A DNA stretch of 40,661 bases from Candidatus Coproplasma excrementavium (GCA_018715195.1 DVMA01000090.1:1-40661), one strand, 5' to 3'; positions 26,927 to 36,578 are shown, numbered from the stretch's first letter. Made by a program: numbers and translations. The notes: generated from the sequence alone by a model not told the origin.

Positions 26927-28378
26927 ATGGTCTTTTTAATCAATAACCCGCTCGGCTACGTGGTAGTTCTTGCGGTAATTCTGCTGTCCACTAAATTGTG
27001 CGGCCTTGCATTCAGAAAGATGCACCTGCCCGAAGTGCTCGGCTTTATAATCGCGGGCATAATAATCGGCCCCGCAGTGCTCGGCCAGTTCGGCGGCTTC
27101 ACGCTGATAGGGTTCGAGGACGCCGCCCGTGCGGGAACGTACAAGGCGCTGTTTGCGCTGGAGGGTACGACAGGTTCCAACGAAACAATTTCCGTCTTTT
27201 CCAAGGTCGGCGTAATTCTTATTATGTTCTCCGCGGGACTGGAAACCAACATCGACGACATAAGACATACCGGTCTTGCCAGCTTTCTCATAGCTACGGC
27301 GGGCGTTGCAATGCCCTTTGCGCTCGGCTTTGTGATAAGCCTTCCGTTCGGCGGAATAGGTCTCGGCACGGAAAACATCTTCCGCTGCGTGTTCATAGGC
27401 ACAATACTCACGGCAACCAGCGTTGCAATAACGGTGTCCGTTCTCAAAGAGCTGGGCAAGATTAACACCAAACTCGGTACGACGATAGTTTCGGCCGCCG
27501 TAATGGACGACGTAATGGGCATAGTGCTCCTTTCGGTGGTTACCAGCATAGCGCGCGCGGGCACGGTAGTTACCGATAACGCCTTCGACGCATTCAAGTC
27601 CACCATTTACGGCACAATAATAATGATTGTTGCATTCTTTATAGTGGCTGCGGCGGCGGGATTCGGCATACACAAGCTGTTCAGGTGGATGGACAGAAAG
27701 TGGGGCAAGACTCACAGAATTTCCATCTTCTCGATTGTGGTCTGCTTTGTATACAGCTGGGTTGCGGAGGCAATCTTCGGCGTGGCCGATATAACGGGCG
27801 CGTTCCTTGCGGGCATAATACTTGCAACGGTGCGCCGCTCGGGCGAGTACGTGGACTCCAAGATAAACGTCAATTCATACACGATATTTGCGCCCGTGTT
27901 CTTTGCGAACATAGGCATAAGCAACATAGATTTCAGCGATGTCAGCGGCACGATACTGCTGTTTGCCTTCCTCGCCGTGCTAGTGGGACTCATAGGCAAG
28001 GTTATAGGTTGCGGTGCGGTGACCAAGGCCTTCGGATATAATCTGAGGGAGTCGGCGATAGGCGGCGTTGGCATGATGGCGCGCGGCGAAGTGGCTTTAA
28101 TCGTTACGCAGAAGGTGATAGATAAAAACGGCGGCATGGGCAGTCACGCGCTCGGCGGCGAATTCATGATTATGACGGTGCTGCTCATACTGGCATCTTC
28201 CATACTTACGCCCCTACTGCTCAAGGTGCTCTACGGCAGGAACAAGGCGGTTGCAGCCGCCCCCGCGCAGAGCGGAAATGTTGTCCCGTCGGAGGAAGGA
28301 GCCGCTGAAAATGCTCTTTCCGCAGACGTGCAGACCTCTGCTGATGAGGGTGTGCAGAATATACAAAAACAGCAATAG
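26927..28378 (+). CDS. CPA2-type cation:proton antiporter (Kef/NapA-like)
   Basis: ~484 aa multi-TM; LPEVLGFIIAGIIIGPAVLG...VILIMFSAGLETNIDDI...GVMAFTLLAGIILATVRRSGEY-like Na+/H+ exchanger domain; GGGAG RBS. Confidence 0.88.
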   Translation: MVFLINNPLGYVVVLAVILLSTKLCGLAFRKMHLPEVLGFIIAGIIIGPAVLGQFGGFTLIGFEDAARAGTYKALFALEGTTGSNETISVFSKVGVILIMFSAGLETNIDDIRHTGLASFLIATAGVAMPFALGFVISLPFGGIGLGTENIFRCVFIGTILTATSVAITVSVLKELGKINTKLGTTIVSAAVMDDVMGIVLLSVVTSIARAGTVVTDNAFDAFKSTIYGTIIMIVAFFIVAAAAGFGIHKLFRWMDRKWGKTHRISIFSIVVCFVYSWVAEAIFGVADITGAFLAGIILATVRRSGEYVDSKINVNSYTIFAPVFFANIGISNIDFSDVSGTILLFAFLAVLVGLIGKVIGCGAVTKAFGYNLRESAIGGVGMMARGEVALIVTQKVIDKNGGMGSHALGGEFMIMTVLLILASSILTPLLLKVLYGRNKAVAAAPAQSGNVVPSEEGAAENALSADVQTSADEGVQNIQKQQ

Positions 28379-28425
28379 TTGCGGCATATATACGGCCGTA
28401 TCATAAAAAAAATTATGAAAAGGGG

Positions 28426-28454
28426 TTGACAAATTAACTTATTTGGTTTATAGT
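28426..28454 (+). promoter_or_regulatory. Promoter for STAS gene
   Basis: TTGACA, 17-nt spacer, TATAGT. Confidence 0.7.
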
Positions 28455-28495
28455 AACATAGCTTTTCAGGAGCGGAAAATACCGCGGAGGTAGTA

Positions 28496-28798
28496 ATGGA
28501 CATAACAGGTAAACGTGAGGGCGCAAGCCTGACCGTAAGTCTCAGCGGCGATATGTGCGCCGAGTGCGTGCCGCAGACGGAGGCCTTTCTGAACGCCAAC
28601 TGTGCAGGCGTAACCGATCTTACGCTGGATTTCAGCGGGGTGAAAAAGCTGACCAAGGAGGGGCTGATGTTGCTTCTCTCCACCAAAAAGAAGCTTGGCG
28701 CCGCGGCAATGAGCATAGTCAACGTATGCGAGGGCATCTACGATAAACTCGAGCAGCAGGGTGTGACCACGCTTATAAATGTGGTTAGGGCCTGCTGA
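28496..28798 (+). CDS. STAS-domain protein (anti-sigma factor antagonist-like)
   Basis: 100 aa; VSLSGDMCAECVPQTEAFLN...LTLDFSGVKKLTKEGLMLLLSTKKKL. Confidence 0.8.
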   Translation: MDITGKREGASLTVSLSGDMCAECVPQTEAFLNANCAGVTDLTLDFSGVKKLTKEGLMLLLSTKKKLGAAAMSIVNVCEGIYDKLEQQGVTTLINVVRAC

Positions 28799-28815
28799 AG
28801 GGGGTATGAAAACTT

Positions 28816-28849
28816 AAGGGAGAGCAAAATTTTTTGCCCTCCTTTTTTT
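28816..28849 (+). terminator. Terminator after STAS gene
   Basis: AAGGGAGAGCAAAATTTTTTGCCCTCCTTTTTTT. Confidence 0.8.
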
Positions 28850-29023
28850 ATGCAGACTGCCCGCAATGCGATTTTTGTGCGCAGAATTCTGTCTTTTTAT
28901 GCGCAATTTTGCAAAAAAATGGTGAAATTTATGGCAGATATGGTTAATTATGTCAGATTATGTCTGCGCCGCGCCGATTGACATTCTCACCTTTCGGTGA
29001 TAAAATTAGACTGATGTAAATTT

Positions 29024-29614
29024 GTGGCGGAGATGGGTATGACAGAGGACGGCATACAGCTCACTCCCCTTGCGGGCAGGGTGGTGCTGAACAAAAAGGA
29101 GGCAATAACGGGATCGGTCTTTCTCGCTATTCTCATAAATATTTTCATTCTCGTGCTTGTCCAGGCGCTAAACGCGCTTGTTCTCGCCTCCGTACCCGCG
29201 CTGTTCTGGGTGCTCACAGCCCTTCTGATAGCGGCCGACGCCGTGCTGTGCGTGCTGGTGTTCCGCCGCGCCATAACCGACGCGGACGAGGGCACGTGCG
29301 CGCCGCCTTACACAATAGCCTACCGCCGCGACGGATATATAGTTTTATGCCACAAGAACGGCGAACGCGAATATTTTGCCGTGACGGACGTGGTGGACGT
29401 AAAGGCCTTTCCCGCAAAGCTTGGCTTTATCGTCAACGGCTGGGCGTATTCGGGCAATCTTAACTATGGCAGAATAACCTTTTACCTCGCCTCGCCCTAC
29501 GGCGGCGAACCGATAAAAAAATCGGTAAAATATGTGGTCAACTGCGCGCAGGCCGCCGTGTACATACGCGAAGTCTTTCTGCCCGGTTGCAGGGGAGAAA
29601 ATGCCGATAAATAA
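29024..29614 (+). CDS. Hypothetical membrane protein (two TM, PH-like C-terminus)
   Basis: SVFLAILINIFILVLVQALNALVLASVPALFWVLTALLIAADAVLCVLVF then a soluble domain; start may be ATG at 29036. Confidence 0.65.
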   Translation: MAEMGMTEDGIQLTPLAGRVVLNKKEAITGSVFLAILINIFILVLVQALNALVLASVPALFWVLTALLIAADAVLCVLVFRRAITDADEGTCAPPYTIAYRRDGYIVLCHKNGEREYFAVTDVVDVKAFPAKLGFIVNGWAYSGNLNYGRITFYLASPYGGEPIKKSVKYVVNCAQAAVYIREVFLPGCRGENADK

Positions 29615-29634
29615 GGCATATGTGCGGGGCAATT
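29611..29634 (+). repeat. Dispersed 24-bp element copy overlapping a stop codon
   Basis: ATAAGGCATATGTGCGGGGCAATT; TAA at 29612-29614. Confidence 0.8.
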
Positions 29635-29743
29635 TAAGTAAAGTACGGCGCACGGACAGGCCTTGAACAATGTTTTTGCTCGCAGAGTGGCAGGATGCAC
29701 AAAAAATAAAATCTGCGCATACAAATTTTTTGTCGCTATTTTG

Positions 29744-29773
29744 TTGACATCTTTTTGCACTGTGTGGTAATAT
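29744..29773 (+). promoter_or_regulatory. Promoter upstream of Mn2+ riboswitch
   Basis: TTGACA (29744-29749), 18-nt spacer, TAATAT (29768-29773). Confidence 0.75.
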
Positions 29774-29788
29774 CTTAACTGCAATTGA

Positions 29789-29886
29789 ATCCCGTGGGGG
29801 AGTAGTAAGCGCGGCATTCCGCGTGGCAGTAAACCAACATCGTGGCCTTGTGGCCTGGCCTGCCTTAAATTTACCAGACTCACGTA
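29789..29886 (+). promoter_or_regulatory. yybP-ykoY manganese riboswitch
   Basis: CGTGGGGGAGTAG...GTAAACCAACATCGTGGCC...GGCCTGCC...TTACCAGACTCACG; conserved GGGGAGUAG / CCAACAU / ACCAGACUC elements with closing P1 CGTG/CACG. Confidence 0.92.
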
Positions 29887-29921
29887 TATCCGAATTTCGG
29901 CTGTACGGGGTCTTTATATTC

Positions 29922-29957
29922 ACCGTAAGCCGAAAGCGGCTTGCGGAATTTTTTTTT
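29922..29957 (+). terminator. Riboswitch expression-platform terminator
   Basis: CCGTAAGCCG-AAAG-CGGCTTGCGGAATTTTTTTTT. Confidence 0.85.
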
Positions 29958-30010
29958 CTTTGCGGGCGAAATTGTTTTAAATTTGCAGATAATAATGCGG
30001 AGGTTTTTTA

Positions 30011-32686
30011 ATGAAGGAGTATATGCAATCCGCGCGCGAAGTGCTCTCTGCATGCGGCACCGACCCCGAAAAGGGTCTTACGGCTGCCCAGGCGGAAGAG
30101 AGCCGCCGTGTCCACGGCGTCAACCTGTTCACGCGCGAAAAGCCGAAGTCAATCTTCAAAAGAATTCTTGAAGCGTTGTGCGAACCTATGCTCATCATTC
30201 TGCTCGTTGCGCTGATTATCACCGTCATAGTCCAGTCGGTCAGCGCGGCCACGGGCGGAGAATTCGACTACGTCGAATGCATAGGCATAGTTGTTGCGGT
30301 GCTGCTCTCCGTAACCATCACCGTCGTGATGGAGGACAGGAGCGCGCGCGCGTTCGAAGCGCTTTCAAGGATAGGCGAGGATACGCTGGTCAAGGTAGTA
30401 CGAAACGGCGAAGTGGAGCTCATTCCGCAGAAGGATGTCGTAGTCGGCGACATTCTGTGCGTGGAGACGGGCGCAAAGCTGCCCGCGGACGGCAGACTTA
30501 TAGAGAGCACGCAGCTCATGTCTGACGAGAGCGCCCTCACAGGCGAGAGCATGGCCGTGCATAAGGAGGCAGATTTTATCTGCGATGCGGAAAACACGCC
30601 CGTTGCCGAAAGGCGCAACATGCTGTATTCCGGCTGCTTTATCACGGGCGGCAGCGGCAAGGCTGTAATCACGGGAGTGGGCGACAATACCGAATTCGGC
30701 AAAATTGCCCGCGAACTTTCCGCGCAGAACAAGTCCAGCACGCCTCTTCAGGAAAAGCTTGCAAAGCTAGGTAAACTTATAACCACCGTCGGCTCCATAG
30801 CCGCGGCAATAATATTTGTGGTTCAGGTGATAGAAATCTGCGTGGCTGGCTTTACAGGCCTCAACGCAACGCAGATATTCAGTCTGTTCTCCGATGCGTT
30901 TATCGACAGCATAGTGCTCATAGTGGCCGCCGTGCCCGAGGGCCTTCCCACGATAGTTGCGGTTACGCTTGCCATAAATATAATAAAGATGTCCAAACAG
31001 AACGCGTTGGTCAAAAAGCTGGTCGCCTGCGAAACTGTCGGCTGCATAAACGTCATATGTTCGGATAAGACGGGTACGCTTACCGAAAACAGAATGACCG
31101 TCACCGACGTGCAGATGGGCAACACCCATCTCACTCCCTCGGAGGTGCCCGCGGACAGCGCTCTTATGAAGAACTTCTGTGTAAACTCCACGGCAGACGT
31201 GCACTTCAAGGGCGACAAGCCCGAATTTATCGGCAACCCCACCGAGTGCGCTATGCTCGTTTCGGCGCACAAGTCGGGCGTTGACTACCTCGGCGTGAGG
31301 GGCGCGTACAGACAGATTCACCGCTACCCGTTCTCCTCCGAAACCAAGAATATGACTACGGTAATCGAAGAGAACGGCGCCGCAGTCGCCTATACCAAGG
31401 GCAGTCCCGAAAAGATTCTCGCAATGTGCGAAATGCCCGCCGAACAGCGCAAAGCGGCCGAGGAGGCAATCGCGGGTTACCAGGCTCAGGCGGGCCGAGT
31501 AATCGGCCTTGCCCACCGCACCCTGGAAAGGACTTACGATTTCTCCTCCGAGCGCGCCCTCGTTGAAAGCGGAATGACGTTCGACGGGTTCGTCGTCATA
31601 TCCGACCCTCTCCGCGCCGACGTGTTCGACGCCGTTGAACACTGCCGTCACGCGGGCATAGACATAAAGATGCTCACGGGCGACAACATTATAACCGCCA
31701 AGGCCATAGCCACCCAGCTCGGCATACTCGACGACGAGCATATAGCGGTGGAGGCAAAGGACATAGAGGACCTCGACGACAAGCAGTTCTCCGAAATAAT
31801 TCCCAAAATCCGCGTGATAGCGCGCTCCACCCCCGTAATAAAGATGCGAGTGGTCAAGGCGCTCAAGGCGCAGGGCAACGTGGTTGCGGTAACGGGCGAC
31901 GGCATAAACGACGCTCCCGCCATAAAGAACGCCGACGTCGGCGTCGCAATGGGCATTACGGGTACGGAAGTTTCCAAGGAGGCCAGCGATATCGTCCTTC
32001 TGGACGACTCGTTCTCCACGATAGTCACCGCGGTGCAGTGGGGCAGAGGCATTTACGAAAACTTCCAGCGCTTCATTCAGTTCCAGCTTACGGTAAACCT
32101 TTCGTCCATGCTGATAGTCTTCCTCTGCGTGGTTCTGCAGATAGGCAACCCCTTCACGGCATTGCAGATGTTGTGGATAAATATCATAATGGACGGTCCT
32201 CCCGCAGTCACTCTCGGTCTTGAACCCATGCGCACAGGTCTTATGGACCGCAAACCCACGCCCAGGAACGCAAGCATACTCACAAAGGATATGTTGCTGC
32301 GCATAGTCGTCAACGGACTGTATATGACGCTCATAGTCGTGCTCCAGACCGAACTCAACTTCCTCGGCATAGAGGCAGGTCACGAAGGCACCGCAATATT
32401 CACGCTGTTCGTGCTCTTCCAGCTGTTCAACGCCTTCAATGCAAGGGAGCTCGGCAACGAAAGCATTCTCAAAAACTTCCTGCACAACCACATAATGCTG
32501 GCCGTGTTTGCGGGTACGTTCGTACTGCAGATAATAATCACGCAGTTCGGCGGAACGGTGTTCGATACTTGCGGACTCAACATAATCGACTGGCTCAAAG
32601 TGTTTGCAATGGCTCTTTCGATAATAGTGGTGGCCGAAGTCATCAAGCTGATATTAAGGCTTGCCTCAAAGAAAAAAGCAAAGTAA
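30011..32686 (+). CDS. P-type cation (Ca2+/Mn2+-type) transporting ATPase
   Basis: 891 aa; CSDKTGTLTENRMTV phosphorylation motif, TGESMAVHK, MLTGDNIITAKAIA, VTGDGINDAPAIKNADVGVAMG. Confidence 0.95.
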   Translation: MKEYMQSAREVLSACGTDPEKGLTAAQAEESRRVHGVNLFTREKPKSIFKRILEALCEPMLIILLVALIITVIVQSVSAATGGEFDYVECIGIVVAVLLSVTITVVMEDRSARAFEALSRIGEDTLVKVVRNGEVELIPQKDVVVGDILCVETGAKLPADGRLIESTQLMSDESALTGESMAVHKEADFICDAENTPVAERRNMLYSGCFITGGSGKAVITGVGDNTEFGKIARELSAQNKSSTPLQEKLAKLGKLITTVGSIAAAIIFVVQVIEICVAGFTGLNATQIFSLFSDAFIDSIVLIVAAVPEGLPTIVAVTLAINIIKMSKQNALVKKLVACETVGCINVICSDKTGTLTENRMTVTDVQMGNTHLTPSEVPADSALMKNFCVNSTADVHFKGDKPEFIGNPTECAMLVSAHKSGVDYLGVRGAYRQIHRYPFSSETKNMTTVIEENGAAVAYTKGSPEKILAMCEMPAEQRKAAEEAIAGYQAQAGRVIGLAHRTLERTYDFSSERALVESGMTFDGFVVISDPLRADVFDAVEHCRHAGIDIKMLTGDNIITAKAIATQLGILDDEHIAVEAKDIEDLDDKQFSEIIPKIRVIARSTPVIKMRVVKALKAQGNVVAVTGDGINDAPAIKNADVGVAMGITGTEVSKEASDIVLLDDSFSTIVTAVQWGRGIYENFQRFIQFQLTVNLSSMLIVFLCVVLQIGNPFTALQMLWINIIMDGPPAVTLGLEPMRTGLMDRKPTPRNASILTKDMLLRIVVNGLYMTLIVVLQTELNFLGIEAGHEGTAIFTLFVLFQLFNAFNARELGNESILKNFLHNHIMLAVFAGTFVLQIIITQFGGTVFDTCGLNIIDWLKVFAMALSIIVVAEVIKLILRLASKKKAK

Positions 32687-32702
32687 ATTCAATATATAAG
32701 TT

Positions 32703-32737
32703 GCGCCCCGCGGCAAGCCGCGGGGCGCAGCTTTTTT
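32703..32737 (+). terminator. Terminator after P-type ATPase
   Basis: GCGCCCCGCGG-CAAG-CCGCGGGGCGC-AGCTTTTTTT. Confidence 0.85.
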
Positions 32738-32886
32738 TATAACGCATATCTTCTACGGCGGAAAGGCCCGCTTACTGCAACAACGCTTACTGCACAGCCA
32801 CAAAGGATGTAAATTTTTTTGTATTGACAAAACTGCCGCGCGCGGGTTATACTTTAAGGGTAAATATAAAAAAGGAGGCGGCATAT

Positions 32887-33354
32887 ATGCTGACTATCGG
32901 CGAAAAGGCGCCCGATTTTTCCCTTTCGGACGGCGCCGGAAACATTCATTCCCTCAGTGACTATGCGGGCAAACCGCTTGTACTTTATTTCTATCCCAAG
33001 GACAACACCCCCGGCTGTACGCGCCAGGCGTGCGCGTTCGGCGCGCTCTACGGCCAGTTCAGGGCGCTCGGTGCGGAGGTGGTGGGCGTAAGCAAGGATT
33101 CCGCTGCGTCCCACGCGAAATTTGCCGAAAAGTTTTCTCTGCCCTTTACCCTTCTTTCCGACCCCGATAAATCGGTGCACCTTTCATACGGCGCAATCGG
33201 CGAAAAAAAGCTGTACGGCAAGGTGACCGTAGGCACCATACGCACCACGTACGTGATAGACGGAGAGGGCAAAATAGTATGGGCAAAGGCGGGAGTTTCC
33301 CCCGATAAAAACCCCGAAGAGGTGCTGGAATTCATACGTACTATGTCATACTGA
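32887..33354 (+). CDS. bcp: Thioredoxin-dependent thiol peroxidase (peroxiredoxin, Bcp family)
   Basis: MLTIGEKAPDFSLSDGAGNIHSLSDYAGKPLVLYFYPKDNTPGCTRQACAF; RBS GGAGG. Confidence 0.93.
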   Translation: MLTIGEKAPDFSLSDGAGNIHSLSDYAGKPLVLYFYPKDNTPGCTRQACAFGALYGQFRALGAEVVGVSKDSAASHAKFAEKFSLPFTLLSDPDKSVHLSYGAIGEKKLYGKVTVGTIRTTYVIDGEGKIVWAKAGVSPDKNPEEVLEFIRTMSY

Positions 33355-33445
33355 TTGCGGCATATGTGCGTGGCAATTGATTTTCAGCCTTGCAGAAATA
33401 CTCCGCATAAAACTGCGTTATTCGCGGCATATATGCGGGTCAATC
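33355..33445 (+). repeat. Two dispersed 24-bp element copies after bcp
   Basis: 33355 TTGCGGCATATGTGCGTGGCAATT immediately after TGA; 33422-33445 TCGCGGCATATATGCGGGTCAATC. Confidence 0.8.
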
Positions 33446-33488
33446 AGATTTCAGAGCGGCGAGGCCTCTGCGCGGGTAAAGATTGTTA

Positions 33489-33527
33489 AAAAAATGCGGA
33501 CGGCAGATGCCGTCCGCATTTTTTGCC
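33489..33527. terminator. Bidirectional terminator
   Basis: AAAAAATGCGGACGGCAGATGCCGTCCGCATTTTTT between convergent genes. Confidence 0.9.
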
Positions 33528-33571
33528 CCTAAGGTCATTTATAAAAAGTTTATAGGGAGAGTGTGCTGTTT

Positions 33572-34234
33572 TTACCAGGCAACAGACCAGTATTCTGGTG
33601 CGCTGCCCGTTATGAAGGTGTACAATATCATAATCAGAAAATCGATAATGATGGCCACGCCAAGCGTGCAGTCCAGCACGGTTGCGGCGGTGGTGCCCAT
33701 TTTTGAAATGAGTTTTATCATCGGTCTGAATGCAAACGCCATTATTGCATACACACCGCCTCCGAAAAGCGCAGTGGTTATAAGGCTGGTGTAGCGCGTT
33801 ATGTGGGTTGGTATAGAGGTGTAGTCCCACAGTATCACGCCCGCAACCTTTTCGTAAATCATTCCAACGCCTATTTCGCCGAGCATTATGAACGCGCAGA
33901 TTACAAGGAAGTATGAAAGGTGGGAAAACACTCTGCTCTTTATGCCCTTCTTTCTGAATATGCGTATGTTAAAAAACCTCATTTCGTCGGGCGTGCCCAG
34001 CACAATGTATATGGCAAGCAGGGCCAGTCCGTAGGCGAACAGAAAGGGCAGAAGCTGATGTCTGCTGTCAAATACGTTTTTCGTTATCATTCGCGCTATG
34101 TTCTCCACCCAGAACCCGAGGAAGGCGAACACCATCATCGCCACGAAAAAGTAGCACGACTTTATGCCGAAAATAGTGAGCGGCGCGCTCTTTTCCTTTA
34201 CTGACGCGCCTTCAAGTACCGCCGTATTTTCCAT
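33572..34234 (-). CDS. Putative ABC transporter permease-type membrane protein (PF06541-like)
   Basis: Multi-TM; FAFLGFWVENIARMITKNVFDSRHQLLPFLFAYGLALLAIYIVLG; GGAG RBS upstream of ATG at 34234. Confidence 0.7.
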   Translation of the reverse strand: MENTAVLEGASVKEKSAPLTIFGIKSCYFFVAMMVFAFLGFWVENIARMITKNVFDSRHQLLPFLFAYGLALLAIYIVLGTPDEMRFFNIRIFRKKGIKSRVFSHLSYFLVICAFIMLGEIGVGMIYEKVAGVILWDYTSIPTHITRYTSLITTALFGGGVYAIMAFAFRPMIKLISKMGTTAATVLDCTLGVAIIIDFLIMILYTFITGSAPEYWSVAW

Positions 34235-34339
34235 AGTAAAATCTCCTTTATGTTTTACAAGTATCAATATACGCGCCCTTTATAACTCTATTATAACTTC
34301 ATTATAAATTGAATATAAATTTTTACACAAAATTGCCCG

Positions 34340-34368
34340 TTGACATATGCGCCGCGCGGTAATATAAT
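34340..34368 (+). promoter_or_regulatory. Promoter for glpK
   Basis: TTGACA, 17-nt spacer, TATAAT. Confidence 0.85.
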
Positions 34369-34483
34369 TGTATACAGATATTTTGTGTTATGCGGCCGCG
34401 TGTTGCGGCCTTTTACATGCAGTATGTCCGCGCAGTCGGACTGAAAAAAATTTTGCGGCCGTATGCGCCGCAGGCGGTGCAAT

Positions 34484-35962
34484 ATGAAGTATATACTCGC
34501 CCTCGACCAGGGCACTACCAGCACGCGCGCCGTGTTGTTTTCCGAGGACGGCAGACCCGTCCATTCCTGCGGCAGAGAGATTCCGCAGATATATCCCGCT
34601 CCCGGAATGGTGGAACACGACCCCGAGGAAATTTTCTTTTCCTCGCTGCGCGTAATATCCAACGTGCTCTCAAAGGCGGGCGCAACGTGTGCGGACATAG
34701 CCGCAATGGGCATAACCAACCAGCGCGAAACGACAATCGTCTGGGAAAAGGCCACGGGCAGACCAATCTGCAATGCGATAGTGTGGCAGTGCCGCCGCAC
34801 GGAAAAGCGTTGCAAACAGCTGGCCGCGGACGGGTATACCGAATTTATCCGCCGCAAGACGGGGCTCATTCCCGACCCGTATTTTTCGGCAACCAAACTG
34901 GAGTGGATACTTTCCAACATTCCCGGCGCAAGGCGGCGCGCAGAGCGCGGCGAACTGCTGTTCGGCACGGTGGATACCTACCTTATATGGAAGTTCACTG
35001 AGGGCAGAGTTTTTGCCACCGACTACACCAATGCCGCGCGCACAATGCTCTTCAACATACACACTCTGCAGTGGGATGAGGAGCTGTTGTCGCTCTTTTG
35101 CATACCCCGCGCAATGCTGCCCGAAGTGCGTGCGGGCGGCGCCGACTTCGGCTGTACGGACGCGCACTGGTTCGGCGGAGAAATTGCCATACGCGGCGTT
35201 GCGGGCGACCAGCAGGCCGCGCTGTTCGGCCACCTCTGCCTTGAAAAGGGTCAGGCCAAAAATACCTACGGCACGGGCTGTTTTATGCTTATGAACGCGG
35301 GCAGCGAGGCTCCCGCCGTAAAGGACGGACTTCTCACCACGCTGTGCGCGTGCGTGGACGGAAGACCGCAGTACGCGCTGGAAGGTTCGGTATTCATAGG
35401 CGGCGCGGCCGTTCAGTGGCTGCGCGACGGACTGGGCATAATAACTTCCGCCGCAGAGACGGAGGAGCTTGCAAGGCGCGTCAGCGACACCGCGGGAATG
35501 TACTTTGTGCCTGCATTCAACGGACTGGGCGCGCCCTGGTGGGACGGCTCTGCCTGCGGCATCTTAAGCGGAATTACCCGCGGCGCGCGCAGGGAGCACA
35601 TTGTCCGCGCCGTGCTCGAAGGCATTGCCTTCCGCGTGAACGACGTTCTCCGCGCAATGGAGGAGGCCTCGGATACTACAATTTCGGGCCTTGCCGTGGA
35701 CGGCGGCGCAAGCGCCAACGATTTTCTTATGCAGTTCCAGGCCGATATTTCCGCCTGCACGGTGATAAGGCCTGCCGTGACGGAAGTGACCTCTCTGGGC
35801 GCGGCATATCTTGCGGGACTCTCCTGCGGGTACTGGAAGGCGGAGGAATTATTCGGCAATAAGGTCGTGGAACGCCGCTTCAATGCCGAAATGCACGAAA
35901 AGAAGAGGGCTCAGCTGCTTTGCGGCTGGCAGCAGGCAATACGCCGCTCGCGCATGCAGTAA
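34484..35962 (+). CDS. glpK: Glycerol kinase
   Basis: MKYILALDQGTTSTRAVLFSEDG...GMVEHDPEEI...AGDQQAALFGHLC...YGTGCFMLMN...LAVDGGASANDFLMQFQADI. Confidence 0.95.
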   Translation: MKYILALDQGTTSTRAVLFSEDGRPVHSCGREIPQIYPAPGMVEHDPEEIFFSSLRVISNVLSKAGATCADIAAMGITNQRETTIVWEKATGRPICNAIVWQCRRTEKRCKQLAADGYTEFIRRKTGLIPDPYFSATKLEWILSNIPGARRRAERGELLFGTVDTYLIWKFTEGRVFATDYTNAARTMLFNIHTLQWDEELLSLFCIPRAMLPEVRAGGADFGCTDAHWFGGEIAIRGVAGDQQAALFGHLCLEKGQAKNTYGTGCFMLMNAGSEAPAVKDGLLTTLCACVDGRPQYALEGSVFIGGAAVQWLRDGLGIITSAAETEELARRVSDTAGMYFVPAFNGLGAPWWDGSACGILSGITRGARREHIVRAVLEGIAFRVNDVLRAMEEASDTTISGLAVDGGASANDFLMQFQADISACTVIRPAVTEVTSLGAAYLAGLSCGYWKAEELFGNKVVERRFNAEMHEKKRAQLLCGWQQAIRRSRMQ

Positions 35963-36076
35963 TTGCGGCATATTCCCGTCTCAATTGTATTTTTTGCGGA
36001 AGTGCGCCAGGGCGTACAAAATCTGCGCTTAAATGCCAGATTTGCGCGTTGTTTGCCGCATATTGCCGCACCAATT
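35963..36076 (+). repeat. Two diverged 24-bp element copies after glpK
   Basis: 35963-35986 TTGCGGCATATTCCCGTCTCAATT abutting the glpK TAA; 36053-36076 TTGCCGCATATTGCCGCACCAATT. Confidence 0.7.
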
Positions 36077-36083
36077 TTTAATT

Positions 36084-36530
36084 ATGGATAAATCTTCACA
36101 TTATAAACTCAATTTCGAACTTGTGCCTGACAGCTGCTGGTACTCCAATCTTCGCTCGCTGCTCACGCCCGCCCAGTGGAACGCCGTGCGCAAAAAGGCA
36201 TATGCCCGCGCGGGCGGGAAATGCATGATATGCGGCGCGCCGTCCGGTCGGCTGGAAGCGCACGAGCGGTGGGAGTACGACGAAAAGAACGCCGTTCAAA
36301 GGCTTGCGGACATAGTTGCCGTCTGTCCCGCCTGCCACGCAACCATACACATAGGCAGAACGCAGCTAAAAGGCGACGCCCGCGCCGCCGAGGACCACTT
36401 CATGCAGGTCAACGGCTGCAGTTATGCGGAGATGCGCGCCGCGCTCGGCAAGGCCAACGAGGACCATCGCCGCCGCAACCGCGTTCCCGAGTGGAAACTG
36501 GATATTTCCGCCCTCATAAATTTTATGTGA
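36084..36530 (+). CDS. HNH-like nuclease-fold protein of unknown function
   Basis: CMICGAPSGRLEAHERWEYDE...LADIVAVCPACHATIHIGRT: paired CxxC motifs flanking EAHE, HNH-like. Confidence 0.7.
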   Translation: MDKSSHYKLNFELVPDSCWYSNLRSLLTPAQWNAVRKKAYARAGGKCMICGAPSGRLEAHERWEYDEKNAVQRLADIVAVCPACHATIHIGRTQLKGDARAAEDHFMQVNGCSYAEMRAALGKANEDHRRRNRVPEWKLDISALINFM

Positions 36531-36536
36531 TTGTGT

Positions 36537-36578
36537 GCCGCATTTTATTATCGTTGCGGCACATTTTATTATTATGGA
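36537..36578 (+). terminator. Candidate hairpin after HNH gene
   Basis: GTGCCGCA-(12 nt)-TGCGGCAC-ATTTTATTATTAT. Confidence 0.5.

Noticed and set aside
30767-32491. 574-aa ORF antisense to the P-type ATPase
   Set aside because: Shadow ORF of a clearly coding, well-conserved gene; His/Tyr-rich composition typical of antisense frames; no RBS or family motif.
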